In this document: piece by piece, positions 1 to 8,496 of the stretch
Layout: each line of letters starts with the position of its first letter
Numbering within the stretch: position 1 is the stretch's first letter
Source: Prevotella sp.
GTDB lineage: Bacteria > Bacteroidota > Bacteroidia > Bacteroidales > Bacteroidaceae
NCBI GenBank assembly: GCA_017554105.1
Contig: JAFZIY010000026.1
Coordinates: 148,228-212,227 of the forward strand
DNA: 64,000 nt
Reading direction: 5' to 3'
The notes under the pieces: model-generated
Seen by the model: the letters and a program-made list of their open reading frames with translations, nothing else
What the model was told of the DNA's origin: nothing
The model's database searches: none
Made by a program: the position numbers and the translations under genes

Positions 1-844
1 TGTCAACGAATGGCAGTCCCATCACCTTCGGATGCTGGCGCAGCCACCAGATGTCTGCCTTGTTTCCTGCCAGGCGCGTGCAGTGTATGCGGCTCTGCTG
101 ACCAGCACCGATACCTATTGCCTGTCCGTCCTTGACATAGCATACGCTGTTGCTCTGCGTGTATTTCAGTGTTATGAGCGCTATGATGAGGTCGCGGCGT
201 GCTGCCTCGCTGAAAGTCTTGTTCTTCGTAGGGATGTTCTCGAAGAGAGCGGGGTCGTCGAGACGAATCTCGTTGCGTCCCTGCTCGAAGGTGATGCCGA
301 AACACTGCTTTGTCTCCACAGGTGCAGGAACATAGTCAGGGTCTATCTTTATCACGTTATACGTTCCCTTGCGCTTCTCACGCAATATCTGCAATGCCTC
401 CTCGGTATAGTCGGGCGCGATGACACCATCGCTGACCTCACGCTTCAGCATCGTTGCCACCGCAGCGTCACAGGTGTCGCTAAGAGCCACGAAGTCACCA
501 TACGAACTCATACGGTCGGCACCACGTGCACGTGCGTATGCACAGGCTATGGGCGAGAGTTCTATCTTCAGGTCGTCAACGAAATATATCTTCTTCAGGG
601 TGTCGCTGAGTGGCAGTCCCACTGCTGCGCCTGCAGGCGACACGTGCTTGAACGATGCTGCCGCGGGCAGACCGGTGGCGGCCTTCAGTTCCTTCACCAA
701 CTGCCATGAGTTCAGTGCATCAAGGAAATTGATGTAGCCGGGACGACCGTTGAGTACTTCGATAGGTAACTCGCCTTCCTGCATATATATTCTCGAAGGC
801 TTCTGGTTGGGGTTGCAACCATACTTTAATGCTAATTCTTTCAT
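1..844 (-). CDS. AICAR transformylase (stand-alone PurH-like formyltransferase), 3' end beyond window
   Basis: Translating the minus strand from the ATG at 844-842 gives 281 residues running off the window edge. The start [19 protein letters not shown] and the motif [13 protein letters not shown] (Lys66-His67) match the AICAR formyltransferase domain; the Lys-His pair is catalytic in human ATIC. The protein begins directly with this domain, with no IMP-cyclohydrolase domain before it, which fits the short stand-alone enzyme of Bacteroidales rather than bifunctional PurH. The family transfers a formyl group from 10-formyl-THF to AICAR in purine synthesis. A -7-like box (TAACTTCGC) lies at 878-887. 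Certainty is high for the family. The missing C-terminus prevents a length check. Confidence 0.9.
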   Translation of the reverse strand, partial: MKELALKYGCNPNQKPSRIYMQEGELPIEVLNGRPGYINFLDALNSWQLVKELKAATGLPAAASFKHVSPAGAAVGLPLSDTLKKIYFVDDLKIELSPIACAYARARGADRMSSYGDFVALSDTCDAAVATMLKREVSDGVIAPDYTEEALQILREKRKGTYNVIKIDPDYVPAPVETKQCFGITFEQGRNEIRLDDPALFENIPTKNKTFSEAARRDLIIALITLKYTQSNSVCYVKDGQAIGIGAGQQSRIHCTRLAGNKADIWWLRQHPKVMGLPFVD

Positions 845-877
845 GCTCAATAAAATGTGATTTCTTTCTTTTGAGGG

Positions 878-887
878 TGCGAAGTTA
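878..887 (-). promoter_or_regulatory. -7-like box upstream of the AICAR transformylase gene
   Basis: The minus strand reads TAACTTCGCA, one base off the Bacteroidetes -7 consensus TAnnTTTGC, 34 nt before the start. I see no convincing -33 TTG at the usual distance, so this is tentative. Confidence 0.4.
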
Positions 888-894
888 CAAATAA

Positions 895-928
895 AAAAAC
901 AAAATCCACGATGTTTCGTGGATTTTTT
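895..928 (-). terminator. Rho-independent terminator after the secreted-protein gene
   Basis: AAAATCCACGA and TCGTGGATTTT form an 11-bp stem with a 4-nt loop. On the minus strand a T-rich tract follows. It begins 5 nt beyond the stop codon of the gene ending at 933. Confidence 0.85.
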
Positions 929-932
929 AACG

Positions 933-2051
933 TTAGAAAGTCAACTTATGCCAAATGGGATTCACCTCCCTCACATCACCCAACTTCGCAGTTGCCTTCT
1001 CACCCTCCTCAATAGTCAGTGGCTTGTCACCCTCACGTGAATATTCCACATCCAAGCCTTCTGTCTCCATATTAAACGAGGCATTATAGTAAATGCGGTC
1101 GACGACGTCACTGTTTTGCAGCAGCACATAATTGGCATAGAACGCTCCTGTGCCGGCACTGCCTGCCACGATTACGCCATGATTGGTGATGTTGCCCTTT
1201 ATCTTCCAGTTTTCCGTCGTTATGAGTTTTGGATTTCCCGCACCCATACAGTAGAATGCGCCGTCTGTGTCATCCTCATTGCGAAGCCACAGTTCAGGGA
1301 TGCCGTCCATATCGATGTCAATCAAAGCGAACTTTGTGAAGTCAAAGGGCATCTCACCCACATCCTCCTTATAAAGGTCAATCATATCGGAATAGCCAGA
1401 GAATGCCGTTCCACCGCGCACGAGATTCATTCCATCCCATGTATAGGTTGTTCCAAGTACGTTGTTCCAACCTCCGATATGCTCGTTGACAATCACCTCA
1501 TCACCCTCTTCGGACAGTTTCATCGACATATACCCCACCTCTGTCTCAGGCACAATGCTCTCGGCAAACTCCACCTCCGGGACAAGTTTGCTGTTGTCGG
1601 GACTGAAGTCATAGAATGCCATCACGGACTCAGCGGCATCTGGCGCGCTTATGTTAACGGCGAAGAAGCGGTGCCCGTTGCTGCGAATCCATGTGCGTGC
1701 CTCCATCCACGGCGCTTCGCCGACGCCGATAGACTCCAGGAAGTTGCCCGACTTGCTGATGTTAACGTAAGAGACGGCATCGATGCCGCTGTTCATCTTA
1801 TTGAATTTCTTGGGATTGTCGTTCTTTAGCAGCGCCATGTCTCCTGGCTCTGTGCGCCACACCTCATTGAATGCCCTCACGAGTTGTGTCACCGTAGGTG
1901 CACTGACATTCTTCGGCAATGCTATCTCCTGCGTCTTCCACTTCGCATTGATGTCTGAGAACGACATATACTGTGGATTATTCTGCGCATAAAGTACCTG
2001 TAAGCATACTGTAGCAACAAACAATGTCAATGTAACAGCGATTCTTTTCAT
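933..2051 (-). CDS. Secreted protein of unknown function (372 aa)
   Basis: The N-terminus ([23 protein letters not shown]) is a typical signal peptide with likely cleavage after A-Q around residue 22, so the protein is exported. I do not recognise the family. Near residue 240 the stretch [14 protein letters not shown] resembles the Asp-rich FG-GAP/VCBS-type loop (D-x-D-x-D-G-x-x-E) seen in secreted Bacteroidetes proteins. This may bind calcium, but that is an inference. There is no lipobox and no sorting-type tail. The gene is monocistronic: its own -7 box lies at 2077-2086 and a strong terminator follows the stop. Confidence 0.75.
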   Translation of the reverse strand: MKRIAVTLTLFVATVCLQVLYAQNNPQYMSFSDINAKWKTQEIALPKNVSAPTVTQLVRAFNEVWRTEPGDMALLKNDNPKKFNKMNSGIDAVSYVNISKSGNFLESIGVGEAPWMEARTWIRSNGHRFFAVNISAPDAAESVMAFYDFSPDNSKLVPEVEFAESIVPETEVGYMSMKLSEEGDEVIVNEHIGGWNNVLGTTYTWDGMNLVRGGTAFSGYSDMIDLYKEDVGEMPFDFTKFALIDIDMDGIPELWLRNEDDTDGAFYCMGAGNPKLITTENWKIKGNITNHGVIVAGSAGTGAFYANYVLLQNSDVVDRIYYNASFNMETEGLDVEYSREGDKPLTIEEGEKATAKLGDVREVNPIWHKLTF

Positions 2052-2076
2052 AAGTCTAAGTTATTTGATTAATTGG

Positions 2077-2086
2077 TGCAAAGATA
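2077..2086 (-). promoter_or_regulatory. -7 box (TATCTTTGCA) for the 933-2051 gene
   Basis: A perfect Bacteroidetes -7 element on the minus strand, 25 nt before the start codon. The -33 region is weak. Confidence 0.6.
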
Positions 2087-2157
2087 GTTCTTTATTTTCA
2101 TATTACATAAGAATCCATCCCATTTTTTGACGGTCGTTACAAGTGGCATGAAAAAAA

Positions 2158-2192
2158 GGCATCCAAAGCGTCATTTCTGAGCCTTGGATGCC
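2158..2192 (-). terminator. Terminator of the aquaporin gene
   Basis: GGCATCCAA and TTGGATGCC arms form a hairpin. On the minus strand seven T residues follow. It lies 27 bp past the aqpZ stop. Confidence 0.85.
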
Positions 2193-2218
2193 ATTTACCT
2201 TGATATTATGTTTAGAAA

Positions 2219-2902
2219 TTACTTCTCTTCTGTGTCAACAGCCTTCCAGATAAGAGCTGCGATAGCACCACCTACTAATGGACCAACGATGAAGATCCAG
2301 AGGTTTGTCAGTGCTGTGCCACCCTGGAAGAGAGCAGGACCGATAGAGCGTGCTGGGTTCACTGATGTTCCGGTGTAACGGATGCAGCAGAGGTGAACTA
2401 GGATAAGGCTCAGACCTATAGCAAGACCTGCGAAGTTGTTTGTTGCACCGTTGGTCTTTGCTGTAGCGCCGAGAACAACGAGAACGAATACGCAAGTGAA
2501 GAAGATCTCTGCAAGCAGACCGCCCAAAGCAGGAATAGTGCCTGCACCGTTAGCCTGAAGGTCGTTAGCACCTGTTCCCTCAAGGCCTGCCGAGGTGGTA
2601 AGAGCATAGAGGATAGCAGAACCAACAATAGCGCCAATTACTTGGAAGAGGATGTACATTCCTGCATCTTTTCCGTTCATACGTCCACTGAGGAACACAC
2701 CAAGAGTGATTGCCGGATTGATATGGCAACCAGAGATGCCACCGATAGTGTAAGCCATTGCTACAACAGCAAGACCGAATGCGATGGCCGTTCCAACTAC
2801 TGTTTCAGGATCGCCGTTATTGCAACCCAAAGACACTGCTGCACCGCAGCCCATGAGAACCAGCACCATTGTGCCAATTGCTTCTGCTAAATACTTTTTC
2901 AT
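2219..2902 (-). CDS. aqpZ: Aquaporin Z (MIP family water channel)
   Basis: This 227-residue integral membrane protein has the six-helix, two-half-helix layout of the MIP family. Both NPA motifs are intact (NPA at 62-64 and 182-184). Arg185 follows the second motif, and His170 in LVHL corresponds to the AqpZ selectivity-filter histidine. Together these favour water over glycerol. The length matches E. coli AqpZ (231). It should act in the inner membrane in osmotic water flux. The gene stands alone, with a consensus promoter about 45 nt upstream and its own terminator. Confidence 0.95.
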   Translation of the reverse strand: MKKYLAEAIGTMVLVLMGCGAAVSLGCNNGDPETVVGTAIAFGLAVVAMAYTIGGISGCHINPAITLGVFLSGRMNGKDAGMYILFQVIGAIVGSAILYALTTSAGLEGTGANDLQANGAGTIPALGGLLAEIFFTCVFVLVVLGATAKTNGATNNFAGLAIGLSLILVHLCCIRYTGTSVNPARSIGPALFQGGTALTNLWIFIVGPLVGGAIAALIWKAVDTEEK

Positions 2903-2949
2903 TTGCTATTATTTTTAAGAGTTAAAACATATTTTTCTAAAAACACAAC

Positions 2950-2981
2950 GCAAATTTAATACTTTTATTGCAAACTTCCAA
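2950..2981 (-). promoter_or_regulatory. aqpZ promoter, -33 TTG / -7 TAAATTTGC
   Basis: The minus strand has TTG at 2981-2979, a 20-nt spacer and TAAATTTGC at 2958-2950. This is the Bacteroidetes sigma-ABfr arrangement and predicts a leader of about 40 nt. Confidence 0.75.
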
Positions 2982-3070
2982 CAAAAATCCAAAAAAAATA
3001 CAAATTTTTCTTTATTTTAGTTTATTTGGAGGGTATTTTAGTTAATTATTTGACTCTTTTGATAACATTT

Positions 3071-4624
3071 TCAATAACAATCGAAGTAATTGAAGTCTGC
3101 AAATGAACCCGGGGCTCTGCCCTGAGTAGCATACATTCCTACTATAACACCTGTAAATCCACCAGCAACCTCAGTGCTTAGGAGCATGCAATCGTGAGAG
3201 GTCAGCGTCTGCCATGAAACACCATCGAAAGAATAGTCGAAGCGATAGCGCTGTTCGTCGGCAACAATGCGCAACTTCACCTTATTATGGTTGCCGATGA
3301 CATACATCTGGTCGTCTTCCATCGACTTCAGTTTAGCATGCAGATGCACCACATAATGGTCGCCATGACGGGCGACGAAGAAGTCCATATGGCCGTCATT
3401 AATCTGATACAGGGACAGACCTGCCGTCTGACCTGGCTTGTAATTGCTGATCTCCACCTCCGTCTCTACCGTCATGCGAGCACTCTCCTGACGTCTTCCA
3501 ACAAAGGTGGGACGGTTGTTCTCGGTCAGCGAACCCGCTCCAAAGAGCCTCAACTTACCATCCTTCTGCTCGTAGTTGCTGACAATGGGATTCTGCAGAT
3601 GCACCCACTCAGGCGATTTAAGGTCTATCTTTCTGTGCTGTTGACGTGGCTTTGCTGCAAATGGTTTCAATGGAAGCGTAGTGGCTTTCATCAAGGTGTC
3701 AATAGGTTCACCGCCGTTCACCACGGGCCATTCGCCCTCTTTCCACTCCACCGGGGCGAGATATGTCTCGCGACCGAGGTGATGATACGAGCCGTTCATA
3801 TGACGATAGGCAAGGAATACTATCCACCATGAGCCGTCAGGAGCCTGCACGAAGTCACCATGACCAGTGCCCTGAACCTGCTTTGTCTGTCCTTTCACAT
3901 TGCAGTTGGTAAGTATCGGGTTGTCGGGATTTGCCTCATACGGTCCGTAGATGTCACGGCTGCGGGCGATGGTAAGCCTATGTGCCAGTTCCGTTCCTCC
4001 CTCAGAGATAAGAAGGTAATACCATCCGTCCTTCTTGTATATATGCGGTCCCTCGGGATAACGCCCGCCAGTGCCTCGCCACAGCGGACGACTCTCTGTG
4101 AGTTGCTTTCCCGTCTTCGGGTTAATCTCACACAACCAGATGCAGTCGCCAGGATTGCTCATCATGTAACACTTGCCGTTCTCCCAGAACAACGACGGGT
4201 CTATGCCATCCTGTTTCAGCCATATCGGTTCGCTCCACGGTCCCTCGGGCTTCTTTGCCGTCACCATGAAATTGCCTCCATTGCCCACATTCGTGGTTAT
4301 CATATACCATAATCCGTCGTGATAACGCAGCGTCGGTGCATATATGCCCTGCCATGAGGTGACGCCTTTCAGCGGCAACTGACTCTCACGCGTCAGCACA
4401 TTGCCCACCTGTTCCCAGTTTACGAGGTCACGCGAATGATATATAGGTACGCCGGGGAAACACATGAACGAGGAGTTCACGAGGTAGAAGTCGTCACCAA
4501 CACGACACACCGATGGGTCCGGATGATAGCCTGGAATGACTGGATTGGCAAAACTCTTCGTCCTCTGCGCCACCATCGGGACAACAAGCATCATAGCAAG
4601 CAATACAAGAAACAGTTTTTTCAT
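3071..4624 (-). CDS. Glycoside hydrolase family 43, secreted (beta-xylosidase / alpha-L-arabinofuranosidase type)
   Basis: The open frame extends upstream, but the start is set at 4622-4624 because it opens a clean signal peptide (MKKLFLVLLAMMLVVPMVAQ) and lies 27 nt from a consensus promoter; this gives 517 residues. The five-bladed GH43 catalytic domain shows the three expected acids: Asp36 in HPDPS (base), Asp142 in GIDPS (pKa modulator) and Glu191 in EGPH (acid). After about residue 320 a second beta-sandwich module follows, of the concanavalin-like kind common in GH43 xylosidases. The substrate is probably a plant hemicellulose oligosaccharide in the periplasm or outside the cell. Exact specificity cannot be read. 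No SusCD pair lies nearby. Confidence 0.9.
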   Translation of the reverse strand: MKKLFLVLLAMMLVVPMVAQRTKSFANPVIPGYHPDPSVCRVGDDFYLVNSSFMCFPGVPIYHSRDLVNWEQVGNVLTRESQLPLKGVTSWQGIYAPTLRYHDGLWYMITTNVGNGGNFMVTAKKPEGPWSEPIWLKQDGIDPSLFWENGKCYMMSNPGDCIWLCEINPKTGKQLTESRPLWRGTGGRYPEGPHIYKKDGWYYLLISEGGTELAHRLTIARSRDIYGPYEANPDNPILTNCNVKGQTKQVQGTGHGDFVQAPDGSWWIVFLAYRHMNGSYHHLGRETYLAPVEWKEGEWPVVNGGEPIDTLMKATTLPLKPFAAKPRQQHRKIDLKSPEWVHLQNPIVSNYEQKDGKLRLFGAGSLTENNRPTFVGRRQESARMTVETEVEISNYKPGQTAGLSLYQINDGHMDFFVARHGDHYVVHLHAKLKSMEDDQMYVIGNHNKVKLRIVADEQRYRFDYSFDGVSWQTLTSHDCMLLSTEVAGGFTGVIVGMYATQGRAPGSFADFNYFDCY

Positions 4625-4650
4625 AAGGAAGACAATATTGATTATGTTTC

Positions 4651-4683
4651 TGCAAAGATACAATAAAAAAGGTGTATGACCAA
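4651..4683 (-). promoter_or_regulatory. Promoter of the GH43 gene
   Basis: On the minus strand TTG (4683-4681), exactly 20 nt, then TATCTTTGCA (4660-4651). Its -33 abuts the T-tract that ends the upstream small-RNA-like unit, so that unit would terminate at this promoter. Confidence 0.8.
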
Positions 4684-4752
4684 AAAAACAATAAAAAAAG
4701 GAGTACCGCCGTACTCCAACCTTGTTAACCTTAAATCTAATACTATGAAAAA
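4684..4752 (-). ncRNA. Candidate small RNA, copy 1 (promoter-hairpin-terminator unit)
   Basis: The minus strand has a full promoter (TTG 4790-4788, 20 nt, TATCTTTGCA 4767-4758). A transcript of about 65-70 nt would follow. It contains an A/T-rich single-stranded part around GTATTAGATTTAAGGTTAAC and ends in a GGAGTAC-GGCG-GTACTCC hairpin plus seven T. It codes for nothing evident. A near copy lies at 4976-5039, and its hairpin shows a compensated G-C swap. Start and end are predicted from the motifs. On the plus strand the same DNA holds only a 7-codon frame. A leader/attenuator without a gene is the alternative reading. Confidence 0.6.
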
Positions 4753-4757
4753 CACGC

Positions 4758-4790
4758 TGCAAAGATAATAACAAATTATCATACTTGCAA
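4758..4790 (-). promoter_or_regulatory. Promoter of small-RNA-like unit 1
   Basis: TTG and TATCTTTGCA on the minus strand with a 20-nt spacer. No reading frame follows it before a terminator. Confidence 0.7.
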
Positions 4791-4975
4791 GAGTTTTTGT
4801 TATAAATTATAAGAAAAATCGATATTAATTGATTTATATCAAGCAAATAAGGTCAAATAAGTTATAAACCCACACTACGACACGTCCCTACTCCACCGTT
4901 TGAAAGCGGAGAAAAACGTCAAGAATAAAGAGTTGCTGATTTGTAAAATCTAGTGTTCTTCGTATTATATGGACA

Positions 4976-5039
4976 TAAAAAAAGGACTACCGCCGTAGTC
5001 CAACCTTTTTGTTAACCTTAAATCTAATACTATGAAAAA
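4976..5039 (-). ncRNA. Candidate small RNA, copy 2
   Basis: Same layout as copy 1, about 290 bp away and in the same direction. It has promoter TTG (5077-5075) / TACCTTTGCA (5054-5045), the same A/T-rich segment, and hairpin GGACTAC-GGCG-GTAGTCC followed by seven T. Relative to copy 1, one stem base and its partner are both exchanged (G-C to C-G) while the loop GGCG is unchanged, so the pairing is conserved. Ends are predicted, not measured. Confidence 0.6.
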
Positions 5040-5044
5040 CACGA

Positions 5045-5077
5045 TGCAAAGGTAATTGTTTCCGCACACAGCTGCAA
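5045..5077 (-). promoter_or_regulatory. Promoter of small-RNA-like unit 2
   Basis: TTG and TACCTTTGCA on the minus strand, 20-nt spacer. Confidence 0.7.
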
Positions 5078-5202
5078 GTATTATAATAAAATAATATCGA
5101 AAATCGTGCATTTCTTGACATAAATCAACTGAACACGTACTTTTTGCGTCAATAAAAATCTAAATCGTTACATTTGTTACGCTTTTTCTAACGAATGCGA
5201 AA

Positions 5203-5254
5203 TATGGGGTATGGGTTGGGTTAAAGGTTATGGGGTATGGGTTATAGGTTATGA
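5203..5254. repeat. Degenerate heptamer-like tandem repeat
   Basis: Alternating GGGTTAT, GGGGTATG and GGTTATG units without coding potential. Similar short-period arrays lie at 13776-13832, 41446-41611 and 41965-42068. Confidence 0.6.
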
Positions 5255-5260
5255 AATAAA

Positions 5261-5298
5261 GTAATAGTTGTTCCCTCCGATGAGGGAACAACTATTAC
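5261..5298 (-). terminator. Terminator of the PEP/pyruvate-binding protein gene
   Basis: A perfect 17-bp stem (GTAATAGTTGTTCCCTC and its complement) with a 4-nt loop lies 25 bp beyond the stop. T-rich sequence follows on the minus strand; eight A residues on its other side also allow use from the plus strand. Confidence 0.85.
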
Positions 5299-5322
5299 AA
5301 AAAAAATTGTGTTCAATTAGCG

Positions 5323-8300
5323 TCAATTTGCGGAGACATCAGTCCTTGGCAGGAGAACGACTCCTTCCTGACTCATGCCGTCCATCATTATCTTCAGCGG
5401 ACTGTCGAAGCGCACATGGCGGACGTACTGCGTCTCCTCGATAGCAGGCATCGAGTCGAGCAGTGCCTGCTGATATACACCGTCACCAGTATAGGCGTTC
5501 ACAGTGAAGTAACCCACTCCGAAACTGGTAAGGTTCTGGAAAAAGTGCGTTCCCTGCGAAGGGTCAACATGATAGTTCTTCAACGCAGCCTCAACAATGA
5601 GTCGTGCCGCAGAGATATGTGGCCACTTGACAGGAATGCCGAGCCAATAGTCGCTGGAGCCCCATCGTCCCGGACCAATCAACACATAGTTCTTGCCCTC
5701 GTCGAGGAACTTATGGTTGATGCGCTCAATATCCTCCGCGATGGCAGGGTTGTTTATTGCCGAGAAGTCCTCACCAGCCTTGACATACACCACATCGACA
5801 ACGTCCTCAGAGATTCCATGTCCCAGTGAGTTGTGTGAGCGCAACAGGCACTTGTCGTCAGGAATTGACTCAAGGTCTTCATCGAGCACCTGCTTTGAGT
5901 CAACTATAGGACGTATCTGCAAGAGGTAGAACTCACCGGTGCGGTCATCGTTTACATTGCATGCAAACTCTATCTCCACAGGCCGGCGCATGCTCTCAGC
6001 ACCGTACTTCATCGATATCTGCAGAATCTCGGGAAGTGGGAAGATGTCGTGCTGCAACACACCGTTCATGCTGATTATTTTGCGTCCTCCCTCGTAATAA
6101 CCGTCACGAATCACCTGGTCGTAGGGGTCGTATGTGGAGGCGATATACCTCAGCGAGCCATCTTTGTCTGCCTCACGGACCTTCAGTTTCAGGATGTTAA
6201 AGCCATCGTCAACCTTGAACTCATGACTCACATTGTCCATGTCAAGGGCATAGAATTTCGTCTGTGTCTCCTTCAACGCTATCTCCATGTCACTCATCTG
6301 CATCACCTGAGTGGGATGATAGGGGCTGACACGCAGCGTCAGACCACCGTCAACGATATACTTACCGAGTCCCAGTGCCAATGACGCTATTCCCTCGTCG
6401 GTTGTCTCGTCACCCACAGGATAGTAGTTGAGCGAGCGCAGCACACCACTGATGTTAGGATAGAAATGCGAGCCATACTGCTTGCCCACAACCTCCTGAA
6501 GTATCACCGCCATCTTCTCCTGGTCGATGACGTTGGACGTGGCGGTCATATATGCCTTGGAGTCGCGGTAGTACACCGAGGCATAAACGCTCTTTATGGC
6601 AGCCGCAAGCATCTGCAACATCTGGTACTTATCTTCAAGATAAGGTATCATATAGGTGCTATAGATACCTGCGAACGGCTGATAATGACTATCCTCCAGC
6701 AGACTCGACGAACGTATCGCGATAGGACTCTTGGTCGCCTCGAAGAAAGTGAAGAAGTCGGCGATATAGGTATCAGGCAACTGTGCACGGAGGAAATGCT
6801 TAAGTATCTCCTCGTCGGGAGCATCGCTCAATGCCACATGATACAGGTTGTTCGACTCCATGAACTCGTCGAAGACATCGGTACAGAGCACCACCGTCTT
6901 GGGAATCATCACTTTGGCATTGTCAAACTGGTTGAACTCCGGGTGTCTCTTGATGACGTTGTCGAGGAATGCCAGTCCACGTCCCTTGCCTCCCAGCGAA
7001 CCGTCGCCGATGCGGGCGAAATGGCTGTAGGAGTCGAAACGGTCGCGACGGAACAGTGCCACCACGCCCTGATTCTTCATGTGACGATACTGTACGATGG
7101 CATCGAAGATTATCTTTCTATGGGCATCCACATCCTGCAACTTATGCCACGTCACCGTTTTCAGGAAGGCTGAAACAGGGAAGATGGCACGTGCCGACAG
7201 CCATCGGCTGACGTGATTGCGCGAGATATGGAACAGCATCGAGTCGTTTGGAATGGTGAAGATATTGTCCTGCAGTTCCTTGAGGTTGCTGATGCGGCGT
7301 ATCTCCTCGCGCGTCACAGGGTCACGGAAGATGAAGTCACCAAAGCCGAAATGCTCTTCGAGGATATGGCGCAGGTCGATGTTCATCTTCTTCGAGTTCT
7401 TATCGACGAACTTAAAGCCCTCTGCAAGCGCACGCTCGCGGTTCTCCGTCTCCGAACTCTCCATTATCAGCGGCAGGTATTCGTCGCGACGGCGTATCTC
7501 CTCGAGCAACTTGAATCCTGCCTCAGGGTCTTTCTCCAGCACATGGGCATCGCGGTCACCGCCCTTCATGGGGAAACGGCAGTCGGAAATGACGCCCAGG
7601 GTGTTGTCGTGGTACTTTTCGTAGAGCGACATTGCCTCCTCGTAGTTACGGGCAAGCACCACCTTTGGGCGTCCGCGCATACGCATCGTGGCACTGTGCG
7701 GGTTTAGTGCCTCAGTGGCGAAGCGTTGGCTCTGCGCCAGTATATAGTTGTAAAGGTTTGGCAGCACGCTACTGTAGAAACGTATGTTGTCCTCCACGAG
7801 GAGAATCATCTGCACTCCAGCCTCCTTGATGTCGTGTTCGATATTCATCTTGTCCTCTATCAGTTTTATGATAGAGAGGATGAGATTGGTGTTACCCAGC
7901 CAGCAGAAGATATAGTCGAAGACACTCATGTCCTCGTTCTCAATGCGGCGGGTGATACCATGACTGAACGGGGTGAGCACGACGCACGGCACATCAGGGA
8001 ACTTTGCCTTCACATCACGCGCCACGGTGAACGCATCGTTATCGGCATTACCGGGCATACAGATCACAAGGTCGATGCTCGTGGATTTCATCACCTGCTC
8101 AGCCTCTTCCGTCGTTGACACCTGCGTGAACGTTGGTGGGTAACGGATGCCCAGTTCTGTGTATTCGTTGAAGATTTTCTCATCCACGCGTCCGTCGTCC
8201 TCCAGTATGAAGGCATCGTAGGGATTCGCCACGATGAGAACGTTGAAGATGCGTCGTGTCATCAGGTTCACAAACGACACATCCTTCAAGATGAACTTGT

Positions 8301-8328
8301 TCCACTGTTGCGGAATATTGTTTTCCAT
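5323..8328 (-). CDS. Receiver-like / PEP-pyruvate-binding (PPDK N-terminal) multidomain protein, 1001 aa
   Basis: Residues about 20-150 and 170-345 look like two receiver-type folds; the second opens with ILLVEDN and has an SDCRFP acidic site. From about 440 to 810 there is a PPDK_N/PEP-synthase ATP-grasp domain: KGRGLAFL near 446, RSSSLLED near 540 and LQIRPI near 803. The swivelling phosphohistidine domain and the PEP TIM barrel of true PEP synthase or PPDK are absent. The last 190 residues, around GPGRWGSSDYW, are unknown to me. It is therefore probably not a complete PEP synthase. A regulatory or phosphotransfer role is an inference. Similar proteins are often labelled phosphoenolpyruvate synthase in Bacteroidales. 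A -7 box lies 25 nt upstream of the start. Confidence 0.8.
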   Translation of the reverse strand: MENNIPQQWNKFILKDVSFVNLMTRRIFNVLIVANPYDAFILEDDGRVDEKIFNEYTELGIRYPPTFTQVSTTEEAEQVMKSTSIDLVICMPGNADNDAFTVARDVKAKFPDVPCVVLTPFSHGITRRIENEDMSVFDYIFCWLGNTNLILSIIKLIEDKMNIEHDIKEAGVQMILLVEDNIRFYSSVLPNLYNYILAQSQRFATEALNPHSATMRMRGRPKVVLARNYEEAMSLYEKYHDNTLGVISDCRFPMKGGDRDAHVLEKDPEAGFKLLEEIRRRDEYLPLIMESSETENRERALAEGFKFVDKNSKKMNIDLRHILEEHFGFGDFIFRDPVTREEIRRISNLKELQDNIFTIPNDSMLFHISRNHVSRWLSARAIFPVSAFLKTVTWHKLQDVDAHRKIIFDAIVQYRHMKNQGVVALFRRDRFDSYSHFARIGDGSLGGKGRGLAFLDNVIKRHPEFNQFDNAKVMIPKTVVLCTDVFDEFMESNNLYHVALSDAPDEEILKHFLRAQLPDTYIADFFTFFEATKSPIAIRSSSLLEDSHYQPFAGIYSTYMIPYLEDKYQMLQMLAAAIKSVYASVYYRDSKAYMTATSNVIDQEKMAVILQEVVGKQYGSHFYPNISGVLRSLNYYPVGDETTDEGIASLALGLGKYIVDGGLTLRVSPYHPTQVMQMSDMEIALKETQTKFYALDMDNVSHEFKVDDGFNILKLKVREADKDGSLRYIASTYDPYDQVIRDGYYEGGRKIISMNGVLQHDIFPLPEILQISMKYGAESMRRPVEIEFACNVNDDRTGEFYLLQIRPIVDSKQVLDEDLESIPDDKCLLRSHNSLGHGISEDVVDVVYVKAGEDFSAINNPAIAEDIERINHKFLDEGKNYVLIGPGRWGSSDYWLGIPVKWPHISAARLIVEAALKNYHVDPSQGTHFFQNLTSFGVGYFTVNAYTGDGVYQQALLDSMPAIEETQYVRHVRFDSPLKIMMDGMSQEGVVLLPRTDVSAN

Positions 8329-8352
8329 ACGTCTATCTTAAAAATGAAGCAT

Positions 8353-8362
8353 GGCAAAGGTA
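8353..8362 (-). promoter_or_regulatory. -7 box (TACCTTTGCC) for the 5323-8328 gene
   Basis: It lies 25 nt before the start codon on the minus strand, with no clear -33 TTG. The neighbouring AAAAAACACT/AGTGTTTTTT hairpin (8377-8402) sits between the two divergent genes. Confidence 0.55.
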
Positions 8363-8436
8363 CAATATAAAAATGAAAAAACACTGCTTTGAGTGTTTTT
8401 TTAAACTCTATACATATTATTATGGCAACTTTTTTG

Positions 8437-8445
8437 TACTTTTGC
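8437..8445 (+). promoter_or_regulatory. -7 box (TACTTTTGC) for the CotH-family gene
   Basis: A Bacteroidetes-type -7 element on the plus strand, 51 nt before the predicted start. The -33 is not evident. Confidence 0.5.
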
Positions 8446-8496
8446 ACCCGCAAACAGACAAAAACATTATAGATTTTTATTTCTCAGTATTATTAC

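Larger units (their letters stand above)
4791..5322. other. Intergenic stretch with the second small-RNA-like unit and a short-period repeat
   Basis: No protein gene is visible. Besides the unit at 4976-5077 it holds a degenerate G/T-rich repeat at 5203-5254 (variants of ATGGGGT and GGGTTAT) and the terminator of the 5323 gene. The rest is A/T-rich with no structure I can support. Confidence 0.6.

Noticed and set aside
32-709. Long plus-strand frame opposite the AICAR transformylase
   Set aside because: It mirrors a conserved coding sequence on the other strand. Similar long antisense frames across the ribosomal, rpoBC and 5323-8328 genes were dismissed for the same reason.
4625-4846. 74-codon upstream extension of the GH43 gene
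   Set aside because: It would include a consensus promoter and a terminator hairpin and would bury the signal peptide.
4744-5055. Two 7-codon plus-strand frames (M-K-N-T-L/M-Q-R) in the small-RNA-like units
   Set aside because: Too short, and their stop region is the minus-strand -7 box. Conservation is better explained by the minus-strand promoter and transcript.
5323-8328. Annotation as a complete phosphoenolpyruvate synthase
   Set aside because: No phosphohistidine (G-G-x-x-S-H-A-type) or PEP-binding barrel segment could be found in the sequence.
8377-8402. AAAAAACACT/AGTGTTTTTT hairpin as a terminator
   Set aside because: It lies between two divergent starts with no gene ending there. 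It may be a regulatory palindrome, but there is nothing to support a role.
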